Source: Chromobacterium sp. IIBBL 290-4
GTDB lineage: Bacteria > Pseudomonadota > Gammaproteobacteria > Burkholderiales > Chromobacteriaceae
Direction: 5' to 3'
Length of the DNA stretch: 64,000 nucleotides
Assembly: GCF_024207115.1 (NCBI RefSeq)
Contig: NZ_CP100128.1
Coordinates: forward strand, 4,340,001 to 4,404,000
Below, piece by piece: positions 17,811 to 26,620 of this stretch. The notes below the pieces were generated by a model, which was not told where the DNA came from, searched no databases, and was given only the letters and a program-made list of their open reading frames with translations. Position 1 is the first letter of the stretch. The number at the start of each line of letters is the position of its first letter. Position numbers and translations under genes: made by a program.

Positions 17811-18755
17811 ATGCCCAGACTGCTGCTTCCCCCCGCGCCGGAACTGGCCGGCATCGTCCGCTATTTTCATTTGCAATGGGATGGCGGCGGCGCGATGCAA
17901 GTCCCCGCCACCCCTTTCATGCACTTGGGCATCCTGCTGGAAGGCGCCGGCCAAATGGCCTTCCATGGACAACCCGCCACTGATACGCCGCGCAGTTTTG
18001 TCAGCGGCGCGCTTAGCCGCCCCTGCGCGATACGCGCCACGCCGGGCAGCCGCTTCATCAGCGCGCTGCTGCGGATCGGCCAGGCCCAGCGCCTGTTCCC
18101 GCCCACATGCGACGCCTTCACGGACCAGGTATGGCCGCTGCAAGAGCTGGTCGGCCATGCGGAAGAGGAGAAGCTGCATGACAGCCTGCAACGCTGCGCC
18201 ACTCCGCAGGAGCAGGTCCGCGCCATGAGCGGCTGGCTGAAACGATTGGCGGCCAAACGCGAAGACCAGCGCGGCTCCATCCTTTTGCTTCCCCCTCGCC
18301 AGTTATTCGATGACGGCAAGGACTTGGCGAAACGAAGCGGACTGGGCGTGCGCCAGTTCGAGCGGCGCTTCCTGGCCAGCTATGGCCTGACGCTGCGGGA
18401 CACTCGGCGCATGTTCCGCTTCATCAATATGATGGGCATTCTGATCGCCCGGCCGGATGCCCGCGGCCAATTGGGCTGGCTGGCCCAAGAGTGCGGTTAT
18501 TTCGATCAGGCCCACATGGCGCGCGATTTCAAAGCCCTGTCCGGCATGACGCCGGGCGACTTTCTGCGCGACGTGCATGACCCCTCTCGGCCTGAAATGA
18601 GCTTGATGCGCTACAGCCAGACTGAGCAGAGCCTGGTCTTGGGCGCGCAAAGCAGCGAGGTATTGCTGCTTTCAAACCCGCGCGCCGGACCAGCCGATAG
18701 CATGTCGGATCAATCCAGACCCCATCCATTGCGTCATGCCGCGCCGGCCCCATAA
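17811..18755 (+). CDS. AraC-family transcriptional regulator
   Basis: This is a protein of about 314 residues, with an alternative ATG at 17793 that would add six. The N-terminal 150 residues form a cupin-like sensor region (PATPFMHLGILLEGAGQMAF, GHGQP-type strands, SRPCAIRATPGSRFISALL). The C-terminal region from about 170 to 260 holds two helix-turn-helix units, with GLGVRQFERRFLASYGLTLR in the first and CGYFDQAHMARDFKALSGMT in the second, matching the AraC consensus. A short low-complexity tail follows. Neither start has a good ribosome site. It begins 40 bases after the TRIC gene stop, so it may be read from the same transcript. The effector is not known. Confidence 0.88.
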   Translation: MPRLLLPPAPELAGIVRYFHLQWDGGGAMQVPATPFMHLGILLEGAGQMAFHGQPATDTPRSFVSGALSRPCAIRATPGSRFISALLRIGQAQRLFPPTCDAFTDQVWPLQELVGHAEEEKLHDSLQRCATPQEQVRAMSGWLKRLAAKREDQRGSILLLPPRQLFDDGKDLAKRSGLGVRQFERRFLASYGLTLRDTRRMFRFINMMGILIARPDARGQLGWLAQECGYFDQAHMARDFKALSGMTPGDFLRDVHDPSRPEMSLMRYSQTEQSLVLGAQSSEVLLLSNPRAGPADSMSDQSRPHPLRHAAPAP

Positions 18756-18863
18756 GCATGGAGCGCTGGCATGGATCCTATCGAAAAATCGAAACCCGGC
18801 TGGGCCCGCTGACTCGAGCCAACGGCGGGCCGTTGATGACGCCGCGCAGGCAGCCCGCCAAGG

Positions 18864-21800
18864 CTAAGAGGCATGCTGGCTCAGCCACGCCTTGGCGGCG
18901 TCGGTGACCTTATCCAACTCCCGCTGAGCATTGGCCAATAATTGCTCGCACTGGACAAGATCGCCCCGCAGCACCTCGCGCTCCAGCTCCTGCAACATCG
19001 CCACCAATCCCAATGCGCCGAAGGAGCCCACGCTGCCGCGCAGGGCATGCACCTGCCTGGCCACGTCCTCATGCCCGCCCGCGCCCAAAGCCTCGCGTAT
19101 CTGGTCTAGTTGCCTGTCGCTATTATCCACCAGCAATTGCATCATCTTGCCCACCCGGCTGCGCGCATTGTCGCTGCTGGCGGCCAAGCGCATCAATTCG
19201 ACTGAAAAAATCCCGGCCTCCTCTTGCCGCGCGTCCGCCTCGGCCGGCACCGCCGCGGCATGAAGATATTTGGCCAGCACGGGATACAGCTTGTCCGCCT
19301 GCACCGGTTTGGCGATGAAGTCGCTCATGCCCGCGTCCAGACAATGCAGTTGCTCGGAAGGCGAAACGCCGGCGCTCATGGCGACAATGGGCAAAGACAG
19401 CCGCAACTCCCGGCGAATCACGCCAGCCGCCGCGTCGCCATCCATTTCCGGCATTTGCATATCCATCAGCACCAGCGAGAATTCGCCGCCGCGCTGGCGC
19501 AGGATATCCACGGCCTGCCGGCCGTTTGCCGCCATCTCCACGCGCAATCCGGCCAATTGCAGCATGCCGCCCGCCACCTGAAGATTGATCTCGTTATCGT
19601 CCACCAGCAGCACCAGGTGGCTGCCAAGCTGCGGCGGCCGGGTTTCCGCCAACGCCGCGCCGCGCTCGCCGAATGACTGGCAATGCAGGCCGGCCTGCCG
19701 CAGCGCCTCGGCCAAAGCCGGCGCCGTCACCGGCCGGGTCAGCACCGCGTCCACCCAATTCAACTCCACCGCGCGGTCAAGCCTGTCTCTTTGGCTGGCG
19801 TTGACCACGGCGATCAGCCGCAGCGCGCGCTCGGGCCAGCGCTCCCTCAAGTCTCGGCACAGCGCGGCGCCGTCCACGCCCGACAAGCTCCAGTCTATCA
19901 ACACGCCGTCGCAGCGCTCGCTCTCCAGCCAGCGCATGGCGGACTGCGAGCTCGCGCAAGCCTCAACCCCGCACGCCAAGCGGCGGGCGTGGTTGGCCAT
20001 GGCCGCGGCGCAAGCCGGATGTCCCTCGATCAACAACAGCCGCTCGCAAGCGCCATTATCCAAAGGCGAAGCGGCGGCGGCCTCATGGACCGGCAAAGTG
20101 AACCAAAACCGGCTGCCTGAGCCTTGCCGGCTTTCCACAGCCATTTGTCCGCCCATCAGCCCCACCAGCCTGCGCGAAATCACCAAGCCCAGACCGGTTC
20201 CGCCGAAACGGCGCGTCGTGGAGCTGTCGGCCTGCGAAAAGGCGCTGAAAAGGGTTTGCAGCTGGGCCTCGCTCATGCCCACGCCGGTATCGGCGACCTC
20301 AAACCGCAGCGCCCGCTCATCGCCATGCCCCTGAACGCGGACCGACACCGCCACCGCGCCCTGCTCGGTGAACTTGATCGCATTGCACGCCAGATTGACC
20401 AACACCTGCTGCAGCCGCAACGCATCGCCCTGCAGCGCCATCGGCGCATCCGGCTCGACATCAATGGCCAGCGCCAGGTTTTTGCTCGCGCCGTTCATGG
20501 ACATGATGGCGGCCAGCGCGTCCAATACCTCATCCAGCGCAAAGGGCTCGCTGGCGACCTCAAACCGCCCCGCTTCCATTTTTGAGAAATCGAGGATGTC
20601 GTTGAGAATGGACATCAGGGCGCGGCAGGACGCCTGTATCATGTCCAGATATTTGCGCTGGGTGGTGCTTAACGGCGTACTGGCCATCAAATGCAGCATG
20701 CCCTGCACGCCATTCATCGGCGTCCGGATCTCATGGCTCACATTGGCGACGAATTCGCTCTTGGCGCGGCTCGCCACCTCGGCCGCGTCCTTCGCCCGCT
20801 CCAAAGCCTGCCTGGCCTCCCGCTCGCGGCTGACATCCTTGGCGATGCAGATAAAGCCCTGCAGTCCGCCATCCCGCCAAATGCCGTTCACCACCGCATA
20901 GACCGGCACTTTGCCCCCATCCTGGCGGACAAAGGTCCACTCCCCCTCTACCGCTCCGGCCTGGCGCGCCGAGCCCCAGAAGACGTCCAGCGCCTCTCCG
21001 GCCGCGGCCCCGGACTCCGTCCTGCGTCCGTCCAACTCCTCTTGATCCAGCAAGCTCAACAGCGCGCCCTGCTCGACCATCGCCTCGGCTCGATAGCCCA
21101 GCATTTTCTCCGCGCCGACGCTGAACACCGTCACGCCGCCCTTCAAATCCATCGCCAGAATAGCGAACTCGCTGGCGGAGTCCACAATGCTCTGCAGCCT
21201 GGCCTGGACTTGCCTCTGTTCCCGCCGGGCCATCTTGAGCGGCGTGATGTCGGTTTCAAAGGCATAGAAACCCGCGACCTCTCCCTCCTCTCGGTAAGGC
21301 ACATACGATGCGAGCGTATGCCGCTCCTTCCCTTGCGCATCCGGCACGCTATGCTCGAACAAAACCGGCTCGCCCTGCAAAGCCCTCCAGACTTGGTGCT
21401 GGACCCCGCGATAAACCTCCATGCCCAGCACATCCGACATCAACCGGCCCTCGACCTGGCCTGGCGCCAATCCAAACCAGTCCAGATAGCCGCGGTTAGC
21501 GAATTGATTGACTGTCTGCCGGTTCCAGCACCCCACCATGGCCGGCACATTATCCAGCACGGCCTGCAGCCTCTCCCTCGCGTCGGACAGCATGCGGCGC
21601 ATCTCCACCTCATCGCTGATGTCCCAGCACAGGCCGACTACGCTCTGCGGCTGCTGATATTCGTCATAGCGGATCTGCCCGACCAGCCGGAGCGTGCGCC
21701 CGCCGTCCGCGCCGTCCGCCACTTGATAATCCCAGCCCGCGCTTCCGCTGGCCGGCCACCTCAACTCCAGCAGGCGCCGCCACGCGGCCGCATCTTCAGG

Positions 21801-23177
21801 CCGCAGCCGCGGCCACAGCTTGGCGATGAAATCGCTCTCCTCATCGGCCATGCCGTTCAAACGCCGCATCTTGCCGTCGCAATGCAAGACCTGCCGCTTG
21901 ACGTCCCACTCCCACAAGCCCATGCCCGCCGCGGAGGTGGCGAGACTCAGCATCTCGCTTAACTCCGAGAGGCGTCCACGCTCGGCCATGCGCTCGCCCA
22001 GCTCGCAGACATAGACCCGCAAACCGTTTTCTTCGCCCAGCTGTGAATAAAGGCCAATCTGCATGCCGCACCAGACAATCTCGCCGTCGCTGCGCTGCAG
22101 GCGCAATTCCATCGGCACCGGCGCGCCCGCGCCCTCCAGGGCCAGCGCGCGGCATTGCGTCCATAACGACGCATCCGCGGGATGGCACAAGCACTCATAA
22201 GGCAGACCGATCAACTCTTCCGCTTGCCAGCCCAGCAGATCGCACAGATACGCATTGCTTTCCCGTATCCGCCCATCGCCATCCAGCAAAGCGCATCCGC
22301 TGATCTGCCCCTCCAGTGAGTTGCGCAGGCAGTCGTCTCCCAGCTGCGCCGCCCGCGACTGGGAACGAGCGTGATGCGCGGCATGCGCGAGAAGCGCGGC
22401 GAGCGACGCCGACAGGAGCTGCAGCCATGGCAAGGGTTGCGGCAAAGCGTGCGCCGCCTGAGAGAATGCAGGCGCCGAAAACAACAAGCCATGGCCCGTC
22501 GCCAGCAACAGCAGGCATAGCCGCGTCTTTCCGGCCGGCAAAAGCAGAATCGCGCACAAAAAGGGCAAGGCCAAAGCGGCCAGGCACCAATTCGCGTCGA
22601 TTCGCCACATGGCGCTCATTCCCGCCGCCATCAGCAAGATCAGAATCAGGCGGACGCCCCCGCCTTCCGTCTCCGCCGAACGCCCCGCCAGCCAAACCCA
22701 GCCAAGCAAGCTGGCGGTCAAGCCGCCGCTCAGCCATTGCATGGCGCCAACCCCATCCGCAGCCATGGCGAGCAAGACCGCGCCAGGCGCGAAAGCCAGC
22801 GCGCCGTCCGCCGCCCGCGTCGCGATCAGCGCCGCATCGTCCACATCGCGGCGAGGGTCCGCGGCCCTTCGCCGCAGCAGCCAAACGCCAAGCGCCACCT
22901 GAAGCGCGTTGGCCAACGCCATCAGGCTGCCATTCAGCCATCCCAGCGGCAGGCAGCCCAGCCACAAGCAAATTGGCCACCACCACGGCAGACGGGCAGA
23001 ACGCCCGCGCCAGATCAGCAGCGCGTTGCCCAGCCACAGCGGCGCGGCCTGCTGTGAAACGCCCATGGCCCAGGCCGGCGGCAAAGTCATCAGCAAAACA
23101 GCCGCGGCGCCCCACGCGCCCTCGGTCGGCAGATCGAAGCGGGAAAAGAAACGGCCGGCCCCACCTGCTCGTTCCAT
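18864..23177 (-). CDS. MASE1-like hybrid sensor histidine kinase (PAS, HK, degenerate REC, REC, HPt)
   Basis: This is a membrane-bound hybrid kinase of about 1,437 residues. The first 290 residues hold about eight membrane helices resembling a MASE1 sensor, then four or so PAS domains (320-790), HisKA with ANVSHEIRTPMNGVQG (His near 815), HATPase_c (NLACNAIKF, DTGVGMS, RRFGGTGLGLVIS), a first receiver, a second receiver and an HPt with VHALRGSVGSFGALGL. The second receiver is intact (LLVDDNEIN, LVLMDMQMPEMDG, FIAKPV). The first is degenerate: the acidic pair is replaced (LLIEGHPA) and the switch Lys is Arg (LTRPVT), though LIDWSLSGVDG keeps an Asp. ATG 23177 has GGAG nine bases before it, and ATG 23192 is possible. 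It is the last gene of a minus-strand operon with the REC-PP2C-HATPase gene. Confidence 0.92.
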   Translation of the reverse strand: MERAGGAGRFFSRFDLPTEGAWGAAAVLLMTLPPAWAMGVSQQAAPLWLGNALLIWRGRSARLPWWWPICLWLGCLPLGWLNGSLMALANALQVALGVWLLRRRAADPRRDVDDAALIATRAADGALAFAPGAVLLAMAADGVGAMQWLSGGLTASLLGWVWLAGRSAETEGGGVRLILILLMAAGMSAMWRIDANWCLAALALPFLCAILLLPAGKTRLCLLLLATGHGLLFSAPAFSQAAHALPQPLPWLQLLSASLAALLAHAAHHARSQSRAAQLGDDCLRNSLEGQISGCALLDGDGRIRESNAYLCDLLGWQAEELIGLPYECLCHPADASLWTQCRALALEGAGAPVPMELRLQRSDGEIVWCGMQIGLYSQLGEENGLRVYVCELGERMAERGRLSELSEMLSLATSAAGMGLWEWDVKRQVLHCDGKMRRLNGMADEESDFIAKLWPRLRPEDAAAWRRLLELRWPASGSAGWDYQVADGADGGRTLRLVGQIRYDEYQQPQSVVGLCWDISDEVEMRRMLSDARERLQAVLDNVPAMVGCWNRQTVNQFANRGYLDWFGLAPGQVEGRLMSDVLGMEVYRGVQHQVWRALQGEPVLFEHSVPDAQGKERHTLASYVPYREEGEVAGFYAFETDITPLKMARREQRQVQARLQSIVDSASEFAILAMDLKGGVTVFSVGAEKMLGYRAEAMVEQGALLSLLDQEELDGRRTESGAAAGEALDVFWGSARQAGAVEGEWTFVRQDGGKVPVYAVVNGIWRDGGLQGFICIAKDVSREREARQALERAKDAAEVASRAKSEFVANVSHEIRTPMNGVQGMLHLMASTPLSTTQRKYLDMIQASCRALMSILNDILDFSKMEAGRFEVASEPFALDEVLDALAAIMSMNGASKNLALAIDVEPDAPMALQGDALRLQQVLVNLACNAIKFTEQGAVAVSVRVQGHGDERALRFEVADTGVGMSEAQLQTLFSAFSQADSSTTRRFGGTGLGLVISRRLVGLMGGQMAVESRQGSGSRFWFTLPVHEAAAASPLDNGACERLLLIEGHPACAAAMANHARRLACGVEACASSQSAMRWLESERCDGVLIDWSLSGVDGAALCRDLRERWPERALRLIAVVNASQRDRLDRAVELNWVDAVLTRPVTAPALAEALRQAGLHCQSFGERGAALAETRPPQLGSHLVLLVDDNEINLQVAGGMLQLAGLRVEMAANGRQAVDILRQRGGEFSLVLMDMQMPEMDGDAAAGVIRRELRLSLPIVAMSAGVSPSEQLHCLDAGMSDFIAKPVQADKLYPVLAKYLHAAAVPAEADARQEEAGIFSVELMRLAASSDNARSRVGKMMQLLVDNSDRQLDQIREALGAGGHEDVARQVHALRGSVGSFGALGLVAMLQELEREVLRGDLVQCEQLLANAQRELDKVTDAAKAWLSQHAS

Positions 23178-23204
23178 ACAGCCCTGCTCCATGGAAAAGG
23201 GAAT

Positions 23205-24905
23205 CTATAAACGGAACTCCGCCACCACTTCGTTGCCATTGCCATGAAAGGCAAGCCGCGAGCAGAGCGAATTCACCAAGGCAATGCCTCGGCCATGCTT
23301 GCGATCATCAGACTGCCGATGCAGCCTTTCCATCAGCGAAGGGTGGTCGAATCCCGCGCCGCTATCCGACACGCCGACTCGAATCAACCAGCCGGCCTCG
23401 TCGGACACCCGCTCAAGCGACAGCTCCAAGCCCCCCTCCCGCAAGGCGGCCAGCCTTTCGCGGCGCAGCTTGAAATAGCGCTCATAGCCGTCCGACTGGT
23501 CCTTCAGGCTGGAATCCAGCCGCAGCACCCCGTGATCCAGCGCGTTATTGAACAACTCGGTCACGATCAGCAAGACTTGCTTGAATTGCCGTCCTCTGAA
23601 ACCCAATTGATTCAGCCAGCCGATCAGCAAGGGAATGGTCTGATCCAGCTTCAACTCATCGGCGTCGAAGGCCAGCTTGACCTGCCAGTGGCTCAATTGC
23701 CGGCCATCGTGCCGCCCCTCAGGCGCCGCCTGCTCGCCCAGGAAAGGATCCGCGCCCACTTTGAGCCGGATCGAAGCCAGCGAGATGTCATCCCGGTTCG
23801 GCGCGCCGTCCAGATGGCTGAGCACCGCCTGCCGAATCCGGCTTAATGGATCATCATCGCCGGCCTCGCGCAGCACCGCGCAAATGCCCTCGTTGCCGAA
23901 CTGCCGCTGGCTCGGGTTCTTCGCCTCGGTCAGCCCGTCCGAGCAGACGATCAGATGCCCGCTCTGCTCCCAGAAGTAGGACTCGCTGCCCCAACAGAAT
24001 TCATCGGCGTTCAAGATGCCGAGCGGCGGATATTGCGAACGCCACTCCTTCAGCAAGCGGCCATCGTCCCCGACAAACATCACACAGGGTATGCCGCCAT
24101 TCCAGACCTCGACGCAGCCCAGTTCCCAATCCACCGTCACCAGCGCCGCCGCGACGAAACGACCGATGGGCAACAACCTATTGAGTTTGACGTTGATTTC
24201 GCGCGCCATGGCGGTCAAGGGGAAGCCCCGCCTCACCATCGCGTAGAAAATGTCCACCGCGGGCAGGCAGGCCAAGGCCGCCGACAAGCCATGGCCGGTG
24301 CTGTCGGCCAGCATCAGGCACAGCTGGCCGGTTGGCGACATGGCTCTGGCCAGCACATCGCCGCTGAATTGTTCGGCGGGTAATTGCCAACCGCTCACTC
24401 CCGGCAACTGCTGCTCCTCGCTGCCGACTATGCTATCCAACACGTGCTTGGCGAAGGCCTGCTCACGTTCATTGTTGGTGTAATAGTTGCGCAGCTTTTT
24501 CGAGTCTTCCGAGATCCGCCTCTGCATTTCGCTGATGCGCTGCATCACCCGGATTTTGGCCGCCAGCATGGTCAGATTGATGGGTTTGGGCAGATAGTCG
24601 TCCGCACCGACATCCAGGCTGCTGATATGCGACTCCTCATCGCTCTTGGCGCTGAGGAAGATGATGGGTATCCAATGCTCGGCACAGAGTTCGCGGATCT
24701 GCCGCATCGCTTCGTGGCCATCCATCACCGGCATCATCATATCCATCAGAATCAGATCGGGCAGATCGCGCCGGCACTGCTCCACCGCCTGCAGGCCGTT
24801 TTCGGCGTACCAGACCTCATGGCCCATTTCCTCGATCACCAGACCCATCAACAGCCGGGTCGCCTCGACATCTTCCGCCACCAGAACAGTAAAGATCCTC
24901 TCCAT
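23205..24905 (-). CDS. REC-PP2C(SpoIIE)-HATPase partner-switch protein, HsbR-like
   Basis: This 566-residue protein has three modules. A receiver (1-125) has VLVAEDVEA, phosphoacceptor Asp in LILMDMMMPVMDG, and LPKPIN. A SpoIIE/PP2C serine phosphatase (about 170-390) has metal-binding motifs FSGDVL, LMLADSTGHGLSAAL, VCSDGLTEAKN and RDDISLAS. A C-terminal anti-sigma-type HATPase (about 425-566) has ELFNNALDHG, VSDSGAGFD and KHGRGIALV. All three look catalytically intact. The same module order occurs in Pseudomonas aeruginosa HsbR, which phosphorylates or dephosphorylates the STAS protein HsbA depending on its receiver state. Here the STAS partner gene lies 9 bases upstream and a hybrid kinase with HPt lies just downstream, so the phosphorelay and the partner switch sit in one operon. 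Confidence 0.92.
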   Translation of the reverse strand: MERIFTVLVAEDVEATRLLMGLVIEEMGHEVWYAENGLQAVEQCRRDLPDLILMDMMMPVMDGHEAMRQIRELCAEHWIPIIFLSAKSDEESHISSLDVGADDYLPKPINLTMLAAKIRVMQRISEMQRRISEDSKKLRNYYTNNEREQAFAKHVLDSIVGSEEQQLPGVSGWQLPAEQFSGDVLARAMSPTGQLCLMLADSTGHGLSAALACLPAVDIFYAMVRRGFPLTAMAREINVKLNRLLPIGRFVAAALVTVDWELGCVEVWNGGIPCVMFVGDDGRLLKEWRSQYPPLGILNADEFCWGSESYFWEQSGHLIVCSDGLTEAKNPSQRQFGNEGICAVLREAGDDDPLSRIRQAVLSHLDGAPNRDDISLASIRLKVGADPFLGEQAAPEGRHDGRQLSHWQVKLAFDADELKLDQTIPLLIGWLNQLGFRGRQFKQVLLIVTELFNNALDHGVLRLDSSLKDQSDGYERYFKLRRERLAALREGGLELSLERVSDEAGWLIRVGVSDSGAGFDHPSLMERLHRQSDDRKHGRGIALVNSLCSRLAFHGNGNEVVAEFRL

Positions 24906-24914
24906 GATGCTCGC

Positions 24915-25223
24915 CTAGCGGATGTCGAAAAATTTGCTGAAGCTGGCCACGTCGAGAATCTGCCTGACAAAGCCGCGGCAGCCCACCAAGGCCACCCTCT
25001 CCGCCCCGATGGCCTTCGCCTTGTCCCGCATCACCAACAGCATGCCCAATGCGGAGCTCTCCAAAGAGTCCACCCGCGACAAGTCCACTTCCAGCGGCAC
25101 TCGCTCTTTGCGCGCCAGCGCCTCGTCCAGGCATTCGCGAAAAGCGTCATGCAACTCGAAGTCGAAACGGCCGTCTATCGCGATCACGGTGCGGTCATTC
25201 GCTAAATTGAGTTTGATGCTCAT
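24915..25223 (-). CDS. STAS-domain anti-sigma factor antagonist, HsbA-like
   Basis: This 102-residue protein is a single STAS domain: IKLNLANDRTVIAIDGRFDF at the first strands, PLEVDLSRVDSLESSALGML around the phosphorylatable Ser (about residue 57), and VALVGCRGFVRQIL at the C-terminal half. The DSLESSALGMLL loop is the site modified by switch kinases. The gene starts with GGAGGCGATAG before its ATG and ends 9 bases before the REC-PP2C-HATPase gene. This is the order found in Pseudomonas hsbA/hsbR clusters, where unphosphorylated and phosphorylated HsbA bind different partners (FlgM or a diguanylate cyclase). A similar output here is inference. Confidence 0.9.
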   Translation of the reverse strand: MSIKLNLANDRTVIAIDGRFDFELHDAFRECLDEALARKERVPLEVDLSRVDSLESSALGMLLVMRDKAKAIGAERVALVGCRGFVRQILDVASFSKFFDIR

Positions 25224-25257
25224 CTATCGCCTCCACCCGCTTGAGCCGGAGCCGGCC

Positions 25258-26439
25258 TCAAAACAAATCGATATCGCCAGCGGACACCCGCTTGGGACCG
25301 CCGCTTCGCGCCTCTGCCAGGCGGCTCTCGCTCAGCTCGATCACATAGCGGCGCAGCAAGTCCTTATCCGCCCCGTCCGCCGCTTGCCGAACAGCCGCCC
25401 CGGCGCGGGCGAACGCGTCCAATCGATGCTGGATTTCATTGACCATGGGCACCACCATCTCCTGGAACTGCAAAGCCGTGATGGTTACCCGCACGCTCTC
25501 GCCCACCCGGTTGGCGATTTGCGACAACTGCTCCACCGCGCGGGCGGTCTCGCCATTCATTTCCGACAATTGCTTCAACATGTCGTCGACCTGGATTTTG
25601 GCGTCCAGCGCGAAATTCATATCCTTGGACGCCATTTCGGCGATCTCCCCCTGGGCCTGCTCGATGGCCTCCACCATTTCGGCGATGGACTCGCGGATCA
25701 ATTCGGAAAAACCGCCGGAGCGCATCGACAGTTTGCGCACCTCGTCCGCCACCACGGCGAAGCCCCTGCCCGATTCGCCGGCCCGGGCCGCCTCAATCGC
25801 CGCGTTCAGCGCCAGCATATTGGTCTGGGCGGAAATGCCTTCCAGGTCCTCCAGCGCTTTCTCCACCCTCGCCACCCGCTGTTGGATATCGTCCATGCGG
25901 TCTGCCAGCGCCATCGCCGTCTTGCTGGTTCTGACGGTGTTGTCGACAAAGTCGCTCATGCTGCGCGAAGTTTGCTGCAAGAAGGCATCAAAACTCTGCT
26001 TTTCGCCATTGCGGCCATGTTGCGCGATGGTCAAGGCCAGATGCTGCTGCTCTTGCAGCATCCCCTGGATTTCGGAAAAACCTTGCACCAGCTTGCCGAC
26101 CGCATCGCCCAGCACTTGCTCGATGCCGCTCACCTCCTTGCCCGCCACGCAGGAGGCGGCGGACAAGCCGCTGCCCAAGGCGGCAAGATCATGCAACATA
26201 TCATCCGGTTTTACCGGGGCCGCGGCATCCTCGCCGCCATCGCGGCCAGACGCCGCCCCTAGCCATAGGGTAGCCAGCCACGCGCCCGCCAAGGCCAGCA
26301 ACAGCCCATATGGCAAAGCGCCGCCAAACGCGCTCGGGCCGCCCGCGGCGAATAAAAGCAAGCAACAGGCGAGTCCGGCGGCAAGGCAATAGGCGCTTTG
26401 ACGCGGACGGACATCCCGGGAGGGTGGAATTGTTTGCAT
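25258..26439 (-). CDS. Methyl-accepting chemotaxis-like protein without sensor domain
   Basis: This 393-residue protein has two short membrane helices (about residues 15-35 and 42-62) with almost nothing between them. Then comes a cytoplasmic coiled-coil with a canonical MCP hairpin tip: [20 protein letters not shown] followed by [20 protein letters not shown]. There is no HAMP domain and no periplasmic ligand domain, so it either senses at the membrane or cytoplasm or serves as a signalling scaffold. The C-terminus ends in an acidic-hydrophobic GDIDLF. The start has GAGGCGAA before the ATG. It leads the operon with the STAS gene 34 bases downstream, tying CheA/CheW-type signalling to the partner switch, which is not a standard combination. 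Confidence 0.9.
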   Translation of the reverse strand: MQTIPPSRDVRPRQSAYCLAAGLACCLLLFAAGGPSAFGGALPYGLLLALAGAWLATLWLGAASGRDGGEDAAAPVKPDDMLHDLAALGSGLSAASCVAGKEVSGIEQVLGDAVGKLVQGFSEIQGMLQEQQHLALTIAQHGRNGEKQSFDAFLQQTSRSMSDFVDNTVRTSKTAMALADRMDDIQQRVARVEKALEDLEGISAQTNMLALNAAIEAARAGESGRGFAVVADEVRKLSMRSGGFSELIRESIAEMVEAIEQAQGEIAEMASKDMNFALDAKIQVDDMLKQLSEMNGETARAVEQLSQIANRVGESVRVTITALQFQEMVVPMVNEIQHRLDAFARAGAAVRQAADGADKDLLRRYVIELSESRLAEARSGGPKRVSAGDIDLF

Positions 26440-26620
26440 TTCGCCTCTGACAAGCCTATCGGCAAATAAACTTGAAAAGACAGTTGCGCTCTTACTGGGA
26501 TATGGCGCATCGATAGCCCGCTGTCAAATCAGCGGCGATAGGCGGAAGCGAAATCAGATGGTCTGCAGACAGAGGGGTGGCGCGCCATCCTGGCAAGAAG
26601 GCGCGCCCAAGAAGGGAAAA

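Noticed and set aside
26570..26612. GGCGCGCC repeat hairpin after ftsK as a terminator
   Set aside because: The two copies can pair but the loop is long and the U-tract is poor, so I did not call it.
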